A stretch of 64,000 nucleotides of DNA from Tretioscincus oriximinensis (GCA_022410635.1 JAJVDF010000863.1:169730-233729); one strand, 5' to 3'; counted from the first letter of the stretch, positions 11,510 through 24,165 are shown. The notes: generated from the sequence alone by a model not told the origin. Numbers and translations: made by a program.

Positions 11510-12164
11510 GCGAAAATGGAGTTGATAGAGGGAATATCTGAATTTCTTATCCCCAAATGTTATGACAGAGAACTTCGAACAGTTATATTTTCAAATTCTG
11601 ATCAAACTTGAAAGAGACAAGGAAACAACCCCATTTAGAAATAGAAATAAACAAGGGAACAACCCAGAGTTGGAATGGATCAAACAAGATGAGCTCTCAG
11701 TATAAGAACAAAGTTACAGACTCTGCTAAATTGACAGTATACATATGGATTTTAAATGGTTAGGATCAGATATAAACAGAGTCAGTAGTCCAGAAAATAG
11801 GACTCATGGATTTTCAGCACCAACAATGCATGAATTCACTAGTTCCTGCCTTCCACTAGAATGGTTTGTCCACACAGGATGGAATGTAATTCAGTTCAAG
11901 AATCCATTTGGATCAAATGTAGATATAAAATGTCAAAATGTACTAGCAAACTAGCATAGATCAAAACATAGAGATATAAGGAAGATGCATGTTTAATTTC
12001 TGATTGATTTCTAATTAATTTCTGACTGAGTTCATTTTGGTAGGCACTTCATTGCACTAGCCAAATGGATCCTTGAAAAGCTCTCAGGCCGTTCAGAACA
12101 TTATTTCTGCACAAATGGTGCAGCCACTAAGAACTGATCTTTCAACTGAGAATTGTGATCTCTA
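11510..12164. other. No recognised feature
   Basis: No credible gene. The region just before 12165 may contain a decayed tRNA-like SINE head. Confidence 0.4.
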
Positions 12165-12352
12165 CAAGACTTCAGCTCTAACCAACTATGCTATTCAAAA
12201 GATGCTACATTTCCATTAGATAACTGAGTACCACCATTAACCTGGTGGGGAAGATAGAATAGATGTTAGCATTCAGGTGAAAATTAACTCTCTGAGTCCC
12301 TTCAGGTAAGAAGGGCAGGGTATAAAAACCAGATTCTTCTTCTTTCTTCTCC
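12165..12352 (+). mobile_element. tRNA-derived SINE, 3' part
   Basis: Shares with the SINEs at 42346, 48166, 51160 and 56308 the body (CTAACCAACTATGCTATTC, then CATTAACCTGGTGGGGAAGA) and the tail (GGCAGGGTATAAAAA followed by TTCTTCTTC). The promoter-bearing head is degraded. Confidence 0.7.
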
Positions 12353-12455
12353 TTTCCTGCCCATAGGAACTCCCATTGTCTAGCTGGGAAGCTAATGGGA
12401 TCTTAAGACTAATGTCCACTGTAGAAGACTAGTTAATGAAGCTGTCAGAAATAGA

Positions 12456-12630
12456 CATAGAATCATAGAATCATAGAATTGGAAGGGACCTCTAGGGTCA
12501 TCGGGTCCAACCCCCTGCTGAAAGCAGGATTCATTAAACCATCCCAGACAGATGACTGTCTAGTCTCTGTTTGAAGACTTCCAAAGAAGACGAACTCACC
12601 ACCCCCTGTGGCAAACGGTTCCACTGGTTA
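12456..12630 (-). mobile_element. CR1-A copy, part 1 (3' end)
   Basis: Antisense CR1-A 3' end starting with the ATTCTATG-type tail and last coding block. At 12630 the sequence breaks within CCACTGGTT and resumes at 14184, split by an L1. Confidence 0.9.
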
Positions 12631-14183
12631 ATTTTTTTAAAAAATATTTTATTAATTTTCCAGTAAACAATAAAATTAGATAATAAACGATGAACAATAT
12701 ACGAAAAATGGTACATATTCCTTCCTATGTTTAAATTAATTCTTATATACAATTGACTTATAAAGCGGAAAAATGTATATATTGTAACTAACATAAAACC
12801 CCTCCCCACGAGAAGTTGTTAAATACTCAGTTTATCTTCAGTTTCTCAGTGCTTGCTTTATTGCTGTCATTATTTCTGGGCCTCCCCATCGATGCGTCTG
12901 GCTATAGATCAGTAATTTCATCCAGTTTCTCATCCAATACTGTCTCCTGTTAGTCATATTCATCATTCTTTCATTTAAATAGTCTCCCATAAACTGATCG
13001 GCTATGTAGTGTTGCCAATTTACCAAATTCCATTTGCTGGGGTCTTTCCATCCCCACGCTATTACTGCCAATGATGCAGTTGTCATCTGTGTCATTAAAT
13101 ATCTATCCTTTTGTTGTATACCTTGGTGATACTGGATAAAGACTAGTTCCTTCGTCCTCCTTATTGGGTAGCCNAGTATATTTTCTATAGATTGCCATAT
13201 CATATTCCAATAGTTGATAGCTACTGGGCANTCCCAAAAAAGATGCATATANGTACCTCGTNCTCCACATCCATGCCAACAGTGTGGTCGATAGTTAGGT
13301 ATCATGTGAGATAGTTGGCATGGAGTCCTGTACCATCGGCTTAATATTTTAAGTAGAAGTTCTTTCACACGAGTGTTCTTAATTTTTTCTAGATTGGTCC
13401 ATAGTCCCTGCATTTGCATAACATNGACTGTGAGATCTGTTGACCAGAGCTCTGTCCAAGATTGTATATTGTCGTAGTGGTAACCCATTAATAGTTTATA
13501 TATATTTCCCCCTAGTCCTTTACTATCCTTGATACTCTTAAGAAATATATTCTCTAGGGGAGTATTAGATGTTGTTATGCAATCTTTATAGTTTTTTGTG
13601 TGCACTATATGTATCACCTGATTAGCTGTTAGCCATCTTTCTTGACCCAAAATATCTCTAAGATCATTAAGTTGTATTAAATTTCCCTCGGGAGAGAATA
13701 GATCCTTAAGAACTCTTATATTGTTCTCATCAAATCTCTCCAAATCATTGAAGGTAAGAATCATTTCTTCATTATTAAGATGTCTTATTGACATTATTTT
13801 GGAAATTGGTGGTACAAGTTTCGATTTCCATTTTTTCCATACNATCCAGATTGCTNTTGTTGGTGGCAGAAGGCTTCTTTGACTAAGCCCTGAAATCAAC
13901 AGGGATTGGTTATTGATCTTATTACACCTTCTAGCAGTTCTAACCCATTTGGCCTCCGATATCTCCATATGGAAGAGATTTTTAATTTGGAATGCCTCNT
14001 AGTATGTTTCGAGAGANGGAACATTCCAACCTCCTCTTCCTATCTCTGCNTGCATTTTGGTTTTGGCTAATCTTGGCTTTTTGTCACCACATATCCATGA
14101 TCTCAGATGTTTATCCCATCCTTGTAACGTTCTATTAGGGATTTCTTCGAGTAGTGTTTGCATAGCGTATAATATTTTTGGGA
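12631..14183 (-). mobile_element. L1 LINE, 5'-truncated, inserted in CR1-A
   Basis: The left end is the T-rich complement of an A-rich tail; the body is the C-terminal third of L1 ORF2. The flanks rejoin CR1-A as CCACTGGTT/TATCACC with only a short GTTTA-like overlap, so the target duplication is short or eroded. A C-rich tract at 12799-12809 corresponds to the G-rich 3' UTR tract seen in the other L1s here. Confidence 0.88.
12838..14163 (-). pseudogene. L1 ORF2 C-terminal remnant
   Basis: 441 codons open on the minus strand (some N codons). This is the C-terminal segment of the L1 ORF2 protein, which acts in target-primed reverse transcription and RNA binding. It begins with the thumb/connector-like block (QGWDKHLRSWICG) and contains the cysteine motif CWHGCG followed by a cysteine after MHLFW, matching the L1 C-terminal Cys/His domain. 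It ends WGGPEIMTAIKQALRN plus stop. Endonuclease and the reverse transcriptase core are missing, so it is inactive alone. The frame is surprisingly well kept, suggesting a fairly young insertion. Confidence 0.85.
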
Positions 14184-15941
14184 GTTTATCACCCTGACTG
14201 TTAGAAAGTTTTTTCTGATATCTAATCTAAATCTACTCCCTTGCAGTTTCATTCCATTGTTTCTAGTCCTTCCATGTGCTAATGAGAACAGTGCTTATCC
14301 CTCTGCTCTGTGACAGCCCTTCAGATATTTGTAGACAGCTATCAGGTTTCCTCTCAGGCTTCTCTTTTGCAGACTAAACATCCCCAGATCCTTTAACCGT
14401 TTCTCATAGGACATGGTTTCCAGACCACTCANCATCCTTGTAACTCTCTTTTGTACTTGCTCTAGTTTATCAATGTCCCTCTTAAATTGGGGGCCCCAGA
14501 ACTGAACACAGTATTCCAAGTACTGTAGAGAGGAATAATTACTTCACGTGAGCGAGATTCTATGCCCCTCTTGATACATCCCAGGATTTTGTTTGCCTTT
14601 TTTGCAGCTGCTTCACACTGTTGACTCATGTTTAATCTGTGATCTACCAAAACACCTAGGTCCTTCTCACCTGTGCTGCTCAGACATATTCCTCCCATTC
14701 TATACATGCTGTTTCCATTATTTTTGCCCAGATGTAGGATCTTGCATTTCTCTCTGTTAAATACCATTCTGTTTGTTTCAGCCCATTCTTCCAGCTTGTC
14801 TAGATCTTTTTGAATCCTATATCTTGTTTAGTATTAGCAACACCGCCTAGTTTTGTGTCATCAGCAAATTTGATAAGTTTTCCTTTAATTCCTTCATCTA
14901 GATCATTTATAAATATGATAAATAGCACTGGGCCTAGGACAGAACCTTGTGGTACCCCACTTGAAACATTCCTCCAATTGGATGTGCAACCATTTATTAT
15001 CACTCTTTGAGTACGATCACTAAGCCAGTTTTCAATCCATCTAACTGTTGTTTTGTCAATCCCATACTTAACCATTTTTTCAATAAGGATGGAATGAGAT
15101 ACTTTGTCAAATGCTTTACTGAAGTCAAGATATACCACATCTACTGCATTTCCCTAATCAACCCATTTGGTAATTCTATCATAGAAGGAAATTAGATTAG
15201 TCTGGCATGTTTGTTACAAATCCATGTTGGCTCTGGTTGATTACTGCATTCCTATCCAAGTGCTGGCATATATGCTGTTTTATAAATTGTTCAAGGAGAT
15301 TTCCTGGTATTGAAGTCAGACTCACAGGCCTGTAGTTCCACCTTTTTACCCTTTTTGAAGATAGGGACAACATTTGCCCTTCTCCATTCTACTGGGACTT
15401 CTCCTGTTGTCCATGAATTTTCAAAGATCACTGCAAGTGGTTCCGCTATTACTTCTGCTAGTTCCTTCAGTACCCTGGGATGTAGTTCATCTGGGCCTGG
15501 AGACTTAAATTCATTTAAATTAGCTAAGAGTTCCCTCACCTTTTCTCTGTCTATTAAGTGTTTTGATTCTTTTGTTCCTTCAATAGCAGAATGAAGGCCA
15601 GCTGTTATTGTATGTCCTTTTTCAGAAAAAGCAGTTGCAAAATAAGTGTTCAGAACTTCAGCTTTCTCAGTATTGTTTTTGATCATTTCACCATTTTCCC
15701 TCTGTAGAACTCCTATAGCATCTTTAGCTTTTCTTTTTCTTTTGACGTACCCCCAAAACCCTTTATTATTGCTTTTTACATGCCTTGCAAGACTCAGTTC
15801 ATATTCAGTTTTAGCTTTTCTGACACTTGCCCTACAATTACTGCNGACTGCCTTATATTCTTCCTTAGAAATGTCCCCCTTCTTCCATTTCATAAACAGT
15901 ATTTTTTCCTTTTTAGTAAGTTATTAAGATTTGGGTTCAAC
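14184..15941 (-). mobile_element. CR1-A copy, part 2 (RT region)
   Basis: Continuation of the CR1-A copy across the L1. Minus-strand translations give the C-terminal block ([20 protein letters not shown]), reverse transcriptase motif A ([14 protein letters not shown]), motif B ([15 protein letters not shown]), motif C (FADDTKLGG) and the linker (KWKKGDISKEEYKAV). Frames are broken by indels. It is interrupted again at 15942 by a second L1 and continues at 16607. Confidence 0.92.
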
Positions 15942-16590
15942 ACTCTGGCCCATTTAAGTCAGACTGGAATCATTTCCCCGCTGTGCGGACCGTGGTATAT
16001 ATATACATATGTGGTATGAATGCCCAAAAATAGGTCAATTCTGGGAGAGGATAATTAGAGAAGTAAAATAATGAATATAAATATAATTAATACTAAACAA
16101 CTTCTAATTATGTTTAGGCTTCCAAGGGGTACGGATCCAAATGTAGAAATGATTACCTGTAAAGCAATATGGGCACATTCAAATCACAATTGCGAGGGGG
16201 TGGAAAGATTGTACTAAATGGAATATTAATGTTTGGTATGATTATTTAGTGGAATTATTTTTGTTTGATGTTATAAGAGAAAGGGGGTTGAAATTGATAG
16301 GACAGCATCTTGCATCAAGTTGGGAAAGAAACTGGCGGCCTTTAATTACGTACGGTGCCGGTCATGTTGTAAATGAAAGTTTGAGAAATGCTATTACCAT
16401 GGCATTTAATCAAATATAGACAATTCTTTTATATATGTTACCTTGGATCCTGGGGGGAGGGGGGGAATCTTTGTTTTTGTGTGTATTTATGTGAATTTAT
16501 GTCTATGTGATTTTGTTTTTTATGTAGGTTAATCTGTCTTTTTTATTGTGTATGTGTGTAAAATAAAAAATCTTAATAATAATAATAAAA
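15942..16590 (+). mobile_element. L1 LINE 3' end with 16-bp target duplication
   Basis: 5'-truncated L1 in + orientation. The decayed ORF2 C-terminus (WYECPKIGQFW, part of the Cys/His region) is followed by a 3' UTR with a G-rich tract at about 16450-16468 and an AATAATAATAAAA tail. AAGATTTGGGTTCAAC is duplicated exactly at 15926-15941 and 16591-16606, the hallmark of target-primed insertion. The host sequence is CR1-A. Confidence 0.95.
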
Positions 16591-16606
16591 AAGATTTGGG
16601 TTCAAC

Positions 16607-16662
16607 CACAGTGGCCTCCTTAGATGCTTCCCATGTTTTCTTCTTTGGGGAATTGTTAAAGA
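16607..16662 (-). mobile_element. CR1-A copy, part 3
   Basis: Short continuation of the same CR1-A copy upstream of the linker, matching 34861-34925 of the open copy. It ends abruptly at about 16662, the 5' truncation point. Confidence 0.85.
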
Positions 16663-18050
16663 CAGGTTAACATACTTGATTAAAGAAAGATAGCAATTCA
16701 ATTTTGTAAAAAAAAGATTGAGAACCACTCATTGACTTTCTAAATAAAGCAAAAATAATATATTGATTTTGGGGTCTGTTGATTCAAACTATGTATTTTT
16801 AAAAGAAGATAAATAATTGTAATAATGTGGTGGAGATAAGAAGGAATAGATATGTAGGTTGCATCTAGATTGTCTTCTTTTGTGTCATTAATGCTTTAAG
16901 GAAATTTGTAAGGAAAGCACAGTTGTTATTTTATACTTAAAATCACAAATTTCCTTAGTACTATGAAATTTCTCATCCTTCCCTCCTGTAAAATCTTCCT
17001 TCCTTCAAGCTTTGGGAGTTTGTTCATGATTGGATGATCCCACTTTAAGTCACGCAAAGTATTGTGAGAATTGCTGTGCAACAGTGAGGTTGTAGCACTC
17101 TGTGGAGCAAATAGTGTATTCCTGTTCTTTAAAGAGAAATGATCAAAATCTGCTGTAGGAGACCATTAGAGGGTTGCTCCTATGCTAAAGGCTGCAATGC
17201 ACATGGCAAATAAACCACTAGATGACAAAAAAGTGATTGGGAATATTTTCCTTTCCTTTTTTCTTTTGTTTACCTTTTCACTTTTTTTCTGTGTCTGAAA
17301 TCCAATATCATATATTTTTTTNAAAAAATCTTAATTTATATCACAATTTTTAAAATGTCAAAAAATAAATAGAAAAAAAGACACAACCTTTTTCTCCACT
17401 TCATCCCTAAAGTGGACTTCATGGTGACAAACTTTTACTGCTGCATACATCTGAGTATTTATTTAACCTGTACTGCTAGCCTAATCATTTTTGGTATCTT
17501 AGGTAAAGCATGGTTAGATGGATCAGCGTAACTGGAATGACAATGACAATATCTTCACTTCTGACCAATTTGTCATTTCTTACAGTTTGATATTACAATT
17601 GCCAGCTGTGTTTCCACAAATGGCTATATTAGAAAGAATTAGAGATAGTATTTCCCTTCAAATTGAAAAAAAACATATCCATAAAGTAACCAATGTTGCT
17701 TGTTCTTTCTGAGCGATCTAACTTAAATATGAATTTTCTTGGTTATACAGAAAAAAACTGTTTGACCTTTTCTTTTACCTTACAGCTCTCTGCAAATTAT
17801 GTGGATTATAAACTTAGATATAGTGGAACATCCCTATATGTACAGCATTCTCATAAACACTATTTTTAAAAGGTCTGAGATTTGAATTCACAGTTTGAGC
17901 TAATTCTGAGGGAAATAACTTTTCTGACTTCATTATGAGATTTGTTTTGGTTGACGGTAAAAAACACACAGAAAAAACTTTTTTTACATAGTACCTGTGT
18001 ACTATACACACGAAGACTTAAAAACCACCATGAAAATACATTCNGGAATA
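16663..18050. other. AT-rich DNA without recognised features
   Basis: No coding frame with recognisable content and no repeat family identified. Confidence 0.5.
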
Positions 18051-18440
18051 TAGCAATCGCATGTCTGTACACACCAAACCTGTATATTCCGTGACCAAAG
18101 CCCCAGTTCCGTAATATCGCTCACTGATCTCGGGACAGTGTAATCCGAGCAGTTTTGCCACAGCCTCTAGAAACTACTGCTGCATTTTTGCTTATTTTAA
18201 CCTCTTGTGCCAAATTTGTATACACGCATATGCTTGGGAGAGGGTGGGGGTTGACCGCAAGAGGACGGAGGTTCTCCGGAACGTTGCCTGAGTATCTCAG
18301 CAATAGTTTATTCTCGGAAAAAAAAACAGTGTTTATTATGGGACAACTGCTAAAAAAATGATTAACTCGTGTGCTGGACTTGTCTTCATCTTGCTCCGAT
18401 CGAAGTAGAAATAAGCTGTGTGCACGCAACCTCAATATCA
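18051..18440. other. Locally CpG-richer block, unidentified
   Basis: Contains more CpG dinucleotides than its AT-rich neighbours (for example CCGTAATATCGCTC and CTTGCTCCGATCGAAG) and two overlapping antisense ORFs without recognisable domains. It could be a piece of a younger unknown repeat or a regulatory island. Confidence 0.35.
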
Positions 18441-18599
18441 GAATGGAGTGAATTAGTCAAGTTTACTGAAGTATAGATAATTTTCTAGTAAAAAATGTGA
18501 GAACTATAATGAAAATCTATGTAAAAATGTGCGAACTGTAATGAAAATAAACTATTTAAGGCTATGGAAATATATTCTGAAACAAATACGAGGATAGAA

Positions 18600-20187
18600 G
18601 GAAAAGAATTTAAGCCTGCTGGGTAGGATAAGGGCATTTAAGATGATGATATTGCCCAAGCTACTTTATTTAATGCAAACCGTGTTGGAAGAAGTAACAA
18701 AACAGGTACTTCAGAGCTGGGACAAAAGGATTAGGTACTGGATTTGCGGGGAAAGACAGCCAAGAATATCTCAAAGAAAATTATATGGTAATATGAAAGA
18801 TGAAATTATATGAAATTATATGGTAATAGAAAATTATATGGTAATATGAAATATTGAAAATTATTATCAAGCTTTCAAAATTAAAAATATATTTTGATTA
18901 GAATATATGGATACAAAGTGGGTGAGAATTGAAAGAAAAAATAATATGGAGATCAAGTCAATGCTGAAAATTAATATAACAAGAACATTCCTAGAACACC
19001 AACTAAAACTACTATGAAAGTATGGAAGCAGTGGCAATATAAACTTATGCCCAAGCTATCCAAATTTGCACATATTAGACACTCAAATAACGAAACAGAA
19101 TTTTTTACTAAGATAGATCTGGATAAACTAGCTGCAAACAGAATAGTAACAATTTGAGACTGCTGTAGTTCAGGAGGCAGCCTCATATCTAGAGAAAGAT
19201 GGATTACAATCTTAGGGCAAAATAAATGGTTACAGGTGGTAAGAGCTAAGGATCTGATGGCACATAGAAATTATAGTCAATGCTTAAATAACAAAAACAC
19301 CCAATTAGAAGACCTATTTGAAGAAAAATTGAAAAATATAAAAGGAATGGCTGGGAAGGTATATATAATTTTAAATAATCTATTATATGATAATATAGAA
19401 ATTCTCACACAAAATTGAGTGGTAGATCTGGAAATTACGAATCAAAAAATTAAAAATATATGGGAAAATATTAACATGGATTAAAGAACTCCAAGTGAAA
19501 ATAATAATGCGTTGGTATAGAACGCCTTTTTTTTGCCAACTTCATGCCCAATGCATCACCACTGTGTTGGCATGGATGTGGACAGTAAGGAATGCTAATC
19601 CATATGTTAAGGGAATGCCCAGAAATTCAGAATTTCTGGACTGAGAGGGGCTGGATAGAAACAATATTGGGGTGTAGCGTAAGAATGACAAAGGAAACAT
19701 GCACAATCCAAAATATAGACATGCAGCTAACAGCAAATATGGACAAGTATATATTCAGCCAGATGATAGATGGCAGCCCAGGCAGTTATTGTCCTGGGAT
19801 GGAAAGATAAAAATAAATGGCAGATTGGAAACTGGAAGCATTATTTATCTGATCAAATGATAATAGACTACCTAGATAGTAATGAGAGTTTAAATAAAGA
19901 TAATAGAGTTAAATGGATGGGAAACAGGGCTAAATTAATAATCTACTGCCAACAAAATATATGGGGGGGGGCAAGAATTGTTAAATGTCATAAAATTGGT
20001 CTTAAGATGATGAGAATTTAGTTTTGAAGGTATCTACATTCTATGGAGGGAGGGAAGGTGGGCAGATCAAAAATCATATGAAAATGATATATTGAGGAAG
20101 ATAATTGTATANATAATTGGCTTGTATATATATATAAATGTTTGTAAAACGGTGAATAAACTGTTAAAAAAACAATAAAACAAAAGA
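18600..20187 (+). mobile_element. L1 LINE, 5'-truncated, decayed
   Basis: + strand L1 from the ORF2 connector region (readable as SLLGRIRAFKMMILPKLLYL across frames) through the C-terminal Cys domain to a poly-A-like tail (AACAATAAAACAAAAG). A G-rich stretch follows the ORF stop at about 20046-20065. No clear target duplication was found. Confidence 0.87.
19236..20021 (+). pseudogene. L1 ORF2 C-terminal remnant, frameshifted
   Basis: Three overlapping frames (19236-19418, 19592-19810, 19770-20021) carry successive parts of the L1 ORF2 C-terminus: NYSQCLNNKNTQLEDLFEEK, then MLIHMLRECPEIQNFW (Cys/His domain), then IIDYLDSNES...WGGARIV. The order matches the better-kept copy at 12838-14163. Indels and stops disable it. 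Confidence 0.85.
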
Positions 20188-20439
20188 ATGGTTTTAGAAG
20201 AAATCAGGAAATATTGAAGAGTTGGGGAGTTGACCAGAGTCCCGTACTTGTAGTACATATACCCCATTTACAAAATACATATAACTGGGTTAATTTAAAT
20301 ATACATTATCATTCTTCTGCTCCTCCTCATTTTTCTTTGAAATTATTTCCTTGCATTTTTATTCTTCTGCCAAGATAATAAAATGGGGCAGTCAGAGATT
20401 TTGTGGGTGCTAAGGGATGGTTTCAGAGGCACTATTATT
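20188..20439. other. AT-rich spacer
   Basis: Nothing recognised. Confidence 0.4.
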
Positions 20440-21130
20440 TGAAGAACCTTGTTGGCACAGTCAAGGGAACTGTGTTCAGAAAGGAGCATCTGCTTTCAAA
20501 GTTCCTTTAGGAATCAGGTGCAGTCTGTCGTTTGTCAACAACAAGAAAGAACTCACTTGCAATATAGGCAGGTGAGCGTTGCAGGCGGGTGTGACTTGAT
20601 CGACTGGCCACCAGCTGCACTCCTCTTGCACTTCTGCGTGCAGAGGTGCGGCAGTGTGGCAGCAACGTGGCTGACACTGCTCCTGGTGACAGATGAAGCA
20701 TCCCACCCACCCTTTCCCTCTTATTGTCATGGCTCAGTGCGATGCGTCTGTATCTTGGCTGGCCAGAAGAAATAGTTATGCCTAAGTGGGAGATATCCCC
20801 TGACTATCCCATAGTGTGGTGAAGGGCCCCTTGGGGAGGGGTGGCAAACCAAATGCGACCCTGAGTCATTGGGGATGGGTTCAAGAGTAAGTCTATGCCT
20901 TGCGAGCCCTGTAAACCCCCTTTGATCCTCTGGTGTCCATGCTCTGGGTGTGCAGAATAGTTCCAGCGATGTAGGGCTCACCGGGGTTCATCACAGGGCC
21001 GAGCCATGCCAGGTGCTATGGTTCTGCCCAGCAACGCATTATATGAGAGTCATGCCAGGCAGTATCCCTTAGGTCAGCCCCAAGGTGGCTGTGCAGCATG
21101 GGCTGCAGGGACAATCTGCCAAGACGCTGC
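20440..21130. other. GC-richer unidentified block
   Basis: About 690 bp of clearly higher GC than the flanks, with abrupt edges and only short overlapping ORFs on both strands, no domain recognised. It may be a decayed LTR or a DNA element; no terminal repeats or target duplication could be fixed. Confidence 0.35.
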
Positions 21131-22309
21131 ACCTTAATGCACTCCTACCATCTTATTTAGCTGTCACCTAATTTTATTTCACTTTAATGACTGTTACATG
21201 ATAAAAGGTTATTGTTTGATATGCAACCCAGCTTAATATGCAACCTTTATTTACTTTGAAATATGCTGTCAATAAATGTTCTGAATGGTTAATGCCTTNT
21301 GTTGAGTCAAGACAACGACAGTGTGCCTGCAACATACTTAGCTGCTCTTAACTGAAATGTTAAATATGTATTTACTCTTCAGTTTACAGAGCTATCAATT
21401 TAAAACCCTATGAAATGCAACTATCTTTTTTTCTTTTTTTACTTTTGCCAGGAGAAAGTCTTCATGAACACCATCTGTTTGCTACGTCGCCATCATAAAT
21501 CTGGACTGCCATTTTTTTAGCAATTACGTAGTGATATTCCTTTGCAGAAAAGCAATATTGCCTTCCCTTTTTGCAAGTAAATAAACGAAGCAGAGAAAGG
21601 AGCCAAACAAATGTGCTGCACATTTTGGCCTAAATTCATTTTGCTCATTTTTATTTTCCTGAAAGGAAGAATGCAATTTCATTTCATAAGATAGACCCCA
21701 TTGGATGCTTACCTTCTTCTGTAACAGCTGGAGGTATGCAGTGATGAAAGATGTCCCAAAGCTGCCTTTTGCATATCTTCAGTATTTATTTGTTTGTTCA
21801 AGAGAAGTGATATAGTGTTCCAGGAGTTCTTATAGAGATTACTAACATTGGTGCTGGAGATCAACAAATCAGGTTGAGGGATTTGAAATGAAATTTCATG
21901 CATATATAAAATGAAAATGAAATTTCAAAGCATCCAATTACAAAATGTTAATTTCAATATTTTTTTCACTGACATTGGTGACAACAATAAAATACAAAGT
22001 AGAGACTAAAATAGTTACTCAGTTCTGATAAACATTTTGAAACAATGTGAACATTTGTATGTTTTTGCTACGTACTGTTGACATAATTTCCACATAATAT
22101 CCATGCTAAGCTATAAACAGACATACAAACAATTAGCATCATCCAAAATCTCTTGAAGGATCGATATATAGCAAAATCAGGCCAGCAAGTAATCAGCCAT
22201 AAATTCAGTAGATTATAATATATTGCAAAATAGAGAATGAAGTAAATTAAATTACTTGTAATTGGTAGTCCCCACAGTGAGGGAGATACATGTAGTTTAA
22301 AAAGGGGGC
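21131..22309. other. AT-rich DNA without recognised features
   Basis: No gene or known repeat recognised. Confidence 0.5.
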
Positions 22310-22524
22310 AAAGAACCCCAATGGCTCCTATCGACGGATGGGCACCAAATTTTTCGTGACAGAGCAGGAAAGGGACCTCGGCGTGATAGACAGTTTGATG
22401 TAGGTACAGCAGTGTGCAGCTGCAGTGGAAAAAGCAAATTCAATGTTAGTGATAATTAGGAAAGCAATTGAAAACAAATCTGCAAATGTTTTTCCTCTTT
22501 ATAAATCAGTGGTGAGATGAACAC
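22310..22524 (+). mobile_element. CR1-B internal fragment
   Basis: Reads the CR1-B region equivalent to ERDLGVIDS...AAAVEKANSM and PLYKSVVR, including GTGTGCAGCTGCAGTGGAAA and CCTCTTTATAAATC also seen at 33290 and 39290. It ends where the tandem array begins. Confidence 0.75.
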
Positions 22525-22528
22525 CAAG

Positions 22529-23823
22529 ATCTCCTTCCTCCACTCCTCTTCTCAATGGCTCTCACTACCAGAAACCACCCAGCTCACTTTCCTCCCCTCC
22601 TCCTCCTCTCAATGCCTGTCTCCCCCTCAGACTCAGTTCAGCCTGCCCTGCATAAAAAGGTCACTTGCTTGTGATGTCAACTGTTGAGAGGACGATGATG
22701 TCACAATGGCTCCCCGGAGAGAGGGAAATGTGGAGGGAGGGGGGAAACCAGGGGATGAGCAGGATGGTTGCCAGAGAAAAAGGAGGATGGTGTGCTGCAC
22801 TTTCAATGATATATCAAAGATCAAAGAAAAAGAAGAAATGAAGGAGAAGGAGAAGAAGGAGAAGGGGAGAAGAAGAAGATGAAGGAGAAGAAACAGAAGA
22901 AGAAGAAGCTCCTTGGAATTTNCTCGGTCTTCTCACTAGAAATTGGCTTGGGGCAGCTGCGCTCAAGAGCTTTATTGGCACTCAGGTTAAAAATGGGATC
23001 AGGGACTTATCCACCTCCCTTCAAAATCACATAAGGGAACCTATGACAAGGTCTCCTTCCGCTCCTCCTCCTCCTCCTCAATGGCTCTCACCACCAGAAA
23101 CCACCCAGCTCTCTTTCCTCCACACCTCCTCCTCTCAATGCCTGTCTCTCTGACAGACTCAGTTCAGCCTGCCCTGCATAAAAAGGTCACTTGCTTGTGA
23201 TGTCAACTGTTGGGAGGACGATGACATCACAATGGCTCCAATGAGAGAGGGAAATGTGGAGGGAGGGGGGAAACCAGGGGATGAGCAGGATGGTTGCCAG
23301 AGAAAAAGGATGATGGTGTGCTGCACTTTCAATGGTATATAACAGATCAAACAAAAAAGAAATGAAGGAGGAGGGGGAGAAGAAGGAGAAGAACAAGAAC
23401 AAGAAGCTCCTTGGAATTTTCTCAGTCTTCTCACTAGAAATTGGCTTGGGGCAGCTGCGCTCAAGAGCTTTATTGGCACTCAGGTTAAAAATGGGATCAG
23501 GGACTTATCCACCTCTCTGCAAAATAACATAAGGGAACCTATGACAAGCTGTTGAGCACAAAGTCTCCTTCCTCCCCTCCTCCTCTTCTCAACGGCTCTC
23601 ATCACCAGAAACCACCCAGCTCGCTTTCCTCCACTCCTCCTCCTCTCAATGCCTGTATCTCCCTCAGACTCAGTTCAGCCTGCCCTGCATAAAAAGGTCA
23701 CTTGCTTGTGATGTCAACTGTTGGGAGGACGATGACATCACAATGGCTCCCCTGAGAGAGAAATGTGGAGGGAGGGGGGAAACCAGGGGATGGGCAGGAT
23801 GGTTGCCAGAGAAAAAGGAAGAT
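22529..23823. repeat. Tandem array of a ~515-bp unit, 2.5 copies
   Basis: Equivalent points (TCTCCTTCC) fall at 22530, 23052 and 23564, giving periods of 522 and 512 bp. Each unit has a CT-rich start, a block GTTCAGCCTGCCCTGCATAA, a block CACTTGCTTGTGATGTCAAC, a block GGAGGGGGGAAACCAGGGGA and a purine (GAA)n region of variable length, which explains the period difference. The third unit is cut off at about 23823 by CR1-B. Units look highly similar. Not a known satellite to me. Confidence 0.92.
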
Positions 23824-24165
23824 GCACCTGGGAAAACAGAAGAAAGCAAAACATGCACCTGTTCATGACTCCCTGCAAATGGTATTTCAGGAGTCCTGCC
23901 TGTTGCTCCATCCTGGAGGCAACATCCAGACATCCATCCTGGCATCCATTTATACCCTTGGTGTCCATAAACCTGTCTAGTGCTGTCTTGAAACTATCCA
24001 AGCTGTTAGCTACCACCACCTCTTCAGGAAGTAAATTCCACAGGCCAATGACCCTCTGGGTGAAAAAATACTTTCCTTTGTCTCTTCTCACTGTTCTACC
24101 CAACAGTTTTAAGGAGTGCTCCCTGGTCTTAGTGTTGTGGGAGAGAGAAAACATTTGCCTGTGAC
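23824..24165 (-). mobile_element. CR1-B 3' region
   Basis: Antisense CR1-B: 3' UTR and C-terminal coding part (23738-24154 (-) contains RVIGLWNLLPEEVVVANSLD and FSLSHNTKTREHSLKLLGR). It abuts the truncated tandem unit on the left without a CR1 tail, implying a rearrangement junction. Confidence 0.88.

Noticed and set aside
12838..14163. 441-codon ORF as a host gene
   Set aside because: Contains the L1 ORF2 C-terminal cysteine domain and lies in an L1 insertion.
20440..21130. CpG-island promoter
   Set aside because: GC-rich but not strikingly CpG-rich, no core promoter elements in order and no downstream ORF; left as unidentified.
22529..23823. CRISPR-like array
   Set aside because: Units are about 515 bp with no short repeat-spacer pattern, in vertebrate-type DNA.
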